A stretch of DNA of 64,000 nucleotides from positions 248,001-312,000 of the forward strand of contig NZ_CP015031.1 in assembly GCF_011455875.1 (NCBI RefSeq), written 5' to 3'. Origin of the DNA: Basfia succiniciproducens (lineage in GTDB: Bacteria; Pseudomonadota; Gammaproteobacteria; Enterobacterales; Pasteurellaceae). The notes beneath the pieces were generated by a model. The model was not told the DNA's origin. It saw nothing but the letters and a program-made list of their open reading frames with translations, and did no database searches. Below are positions 62,561-64,000 of this stretch, piece after piece; position 1 is the first letter of the stretch; every line of letters starts with the position of its first letter. The position numbers were made by a program, and so were the translations under genes.

Positions 62561-64000
62561 TTAGCTCACCAATGCTAACATTTCCTGTGCATTTGCCAGT
62601 ACCGAGTCCGTAATATGTTGACCGCCCAATAATTTGGCTAGGGCTTTGATTCTTTGTTGTGATGAAAGTGCGGTCATTTTTGTTTCAGTTTTGCCTTCAA
62701 CGGTTGATTTTTCTACCATAAAATGATGATGACCGTTGCAGGCAACCTGAGGTAAATGAGTTACGCACAAGACCTGACAACTATGACCTAACTTACGTAA
62801 TAATTTGCCTACTACGCTTGCCGTCGCACCACTGATTCCTACATCAATTTCATCGAAAATTAAAGTCGGGATCGCCGTTTTATCCGAAGTCAGTACTTGG
62901 ATTGCCAATGCGATTCGGGACAGTTCGCCACCTGAGGCAATTTTTGCTAAAGGTTGCGGCGATTGACCCAAGTTGCTTTGCAGATTAAATATGACATTAT
63001 CCGCTCCGTTTACTGAAATTTTGCTGTAATCTGCAGTCAGATTAATGAAAAATTCCGCATTTTCCATTGCTAATTGTTTGACGGATTTTGTTACCTGTTT
63101 AGCCAGTTTTTCCGCACCTTGTCGGCGGCTTTGATGAAGTTTTGTTGCAGATGCCGACATTTTTTCATAAGCCTGTTGTTCTTGAGCTAGCAATTCGTTT
63201 TCACTTTCGGAAAAATCCACTAATTGGTTGAGTTCCAATTTTAATTGTTTGTGCAATTGAGTTAATTCTTCCGGTTTTACGTTATGTTTTCGGGCGAGTT
63301 GTACCGCCTGATTCATCCGTTGCTCAATTTCCCGTAAAACCTGAGGGTCCTCTTCAATATTGGCGGATAAATGCTGAATTTCGGAAGCCGCTTCCTGTAC
63401 TTGAATTAGCGCTTCTTGTAATAATGCCTGCGCGTCAACGTAACGGGTGTCTAATTCGGCTAAATCTTCTAAATGCTGAGTCGTGCGATAGAGCAGGCTG
63501 TCAACGTTAACGGTCTCGTTTTCAGTTAGAATCTGTAATACGGATTGGGAAAGTTGGGTCAATTGCTCGCTATTGGATAAACGGCGTTGTTCCTCTTCTA
63601 ATTCCTGATATTCGTTCGGGCGCAAATTAAACTCGTCCAATTCATTTACCTGATATTGCAGAAGTTGTTTTTTTGCTTCGTTTTCGACACATTTCTGATT
63701 AAAGGTTTTCACCTGAGATTGCAGTTCTTTCCAATTAAGATAATCCGTTTTCATTTGTTCAAGCAAATGGTTATGGGCACAAAAATTATCTAGCGCCTGT
63801 AATTGAAAATCGTTTTTCAACAGCAATTGAGAAGCGTGCTGACCATTGATATGCACAAGATACTGCCCGAATTCTTTTAATTGAGAGGCGGATACCGGCG
63901 TATTGTTGATAAAAGCTTTGGAGCGCCCGTCCTGATTAACCAAACGGCGTAAAATACATTCTTCGGGATTATCCTGATCCTGCAACTCATGATCCGTTAA
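62561..64000 (-). CDS. recN: DNA repair protein RecN (partial, 5' end outside window)
   Basis: SMC-like ATPase acting in double-strand break repair. The open frame reaches the window edge (480 codons including the stop); the family is about 555 residues, so only the N-terminal Walker A region is missing. Visible: GRSKAFINNTPVSASQLKEFGQ, VHINGQHASQLLL, a long coiled-coil middle, then the ABC signature LAKIASGGELSRIALAIQVL and Walker B TLIFDEIDVGISG, ending LCVTHLPQVA. An in-frame TTG at 63985 is not the true start. An uptake signal lies near the 3' end (about 62667). Confidence 0.96.
   Translation of the reverse strand, partial: LTDHELQDQDNPEECILRRLVNQDGRSKAFINNTPVSASQLKEFGQYLVHINGQHASQLLLKNDFQLQALDNFCAHNHLLEQMKTDYLNWKELQSQVKTFNQKCVENEAKKQLLQYQVNELDEFNLRPNEYQELEEEQRRLSNSEQLTQLSQSVLQILTENETVNVDSLLYRTTQHLEDLAELDTRYVDAQALLQEALIQVQEAASEIQHLSANIEEDPQVLREIEQRMNQAVQLARKHNVKPEELTQLHKQLKLELNQLVDFSESENELLAQEQQAYEKMSASATKLHQSRRQGAEKLAKQVTKSVKQLAMENAEFFINLTADYSKISVNGADNVIFNLQSNLGQSPQPLAKIASGGELSRIALAIQVLTSDKTAIPTLIFDEIDVGISGATASVVGKLLRKLGHSCQVLCVTHLPQVACNGHHHFMVEKSTVEGKTETKMTALSSQQRIKALAKLLGGQHITDSVLANAQEMLALVS

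Overview
The window comes from a chromosome of the family Pasteurellaceae (Gammaproteobacteria). The clearest sign is the 9-mer AAGTGCGGT and its complement, the DNA uptake signal of the Haemophilus (Hin) subclade. By eye it occurs roughly thirty or more times, in genes and in intergenic stem-loops. Gene content agrees: the type IV pilus-like competence operon comNOPQ in front of recC, the tol-pal operon, cydABX-ybgE, a TRAP transporter and a CRP-S type site. A complete galactarate/glucarate catabolic locus and a Cys-type formate dehydrogenase suggest a fermentative gut or rumen relative such as Basfia/[Mannheimia] succiniciproducens or Actinobacillus; that species guess is inference.

Layout. 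1-2.5 kb: thiD (cut by the window edge) behind a TPP riboswitch, then a ferric-reductase-like flavocytochrome. 2.5-5.6 kb: a MITE-like repeat, darP, pmbA, a strong candidate Fur-controlled small RNA, and hpt. 5.7-23.1 kb: a sugar-acid region. It holds a secreted SMP-30/gluconolactonase-like protein, two GntP-family permeases, an aldo/keto reductase, gudD, garL, garR, garK, the regulator cdaR, garD and a dctPQM TRAP system. The large TRAP permease gene is broken by a 1219-bp IS3-family element. Together GudD/GarD, GarL, GarR and GarK would convert D-glucarate and galactarate to pyruvate plus 2-phosphoglycerate, under CdaR and probably CRP. No MFS GarP/GudP transporter is present, so the GntP or TRAP permeases are the likely importers.

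23.3-34.6 kb: housekeeping genes: rpsO, tRNA-Ser, priC, an NhaC/YuiF-type antiporter, rnt, gloA, an arginine-type binding protein, cmoA, aspS, nudB, yebC and ruvCAB. 34.7-43.7 kb: a small secreted protein, cydABX-ybgE, a second full copy of the MITE-like repeat, and ybgC-tolQRAB-pal. 44.0-50.0 kb: three identical tandem tRNA-Lys genes, a CRP-S site, comNOPQ and recC. 50.1-52.7 kb: tRNA-Leu, secG and topB on the minus strand. 52.7-57.5 kb: a two-gene NAD(P)-linked formate dehydrogenase (a GltD-like flavoprotein with a NuoF-type Fe-S head, plus a molybdopterin subunit) behind a probable FNR site. 57.8-64.0 kb: der, yciI-yciA-yciB-yciC, ompW behind two FNR-like sites, and recN (cut by the window edge).

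Most of the window is ordinary conserved chromosome. The most interesting parts are the Fur-linked sRNA between pmbA and hpt, the MITE-like repeat family with nested hairpins and its possible solo terminal-repeat relics, the IS-disrupted TRAP transporter beside garD, a 15-bp motif shared by the gud/gar promoter regions, and the FNR-linked formate dehydrogenase pair.
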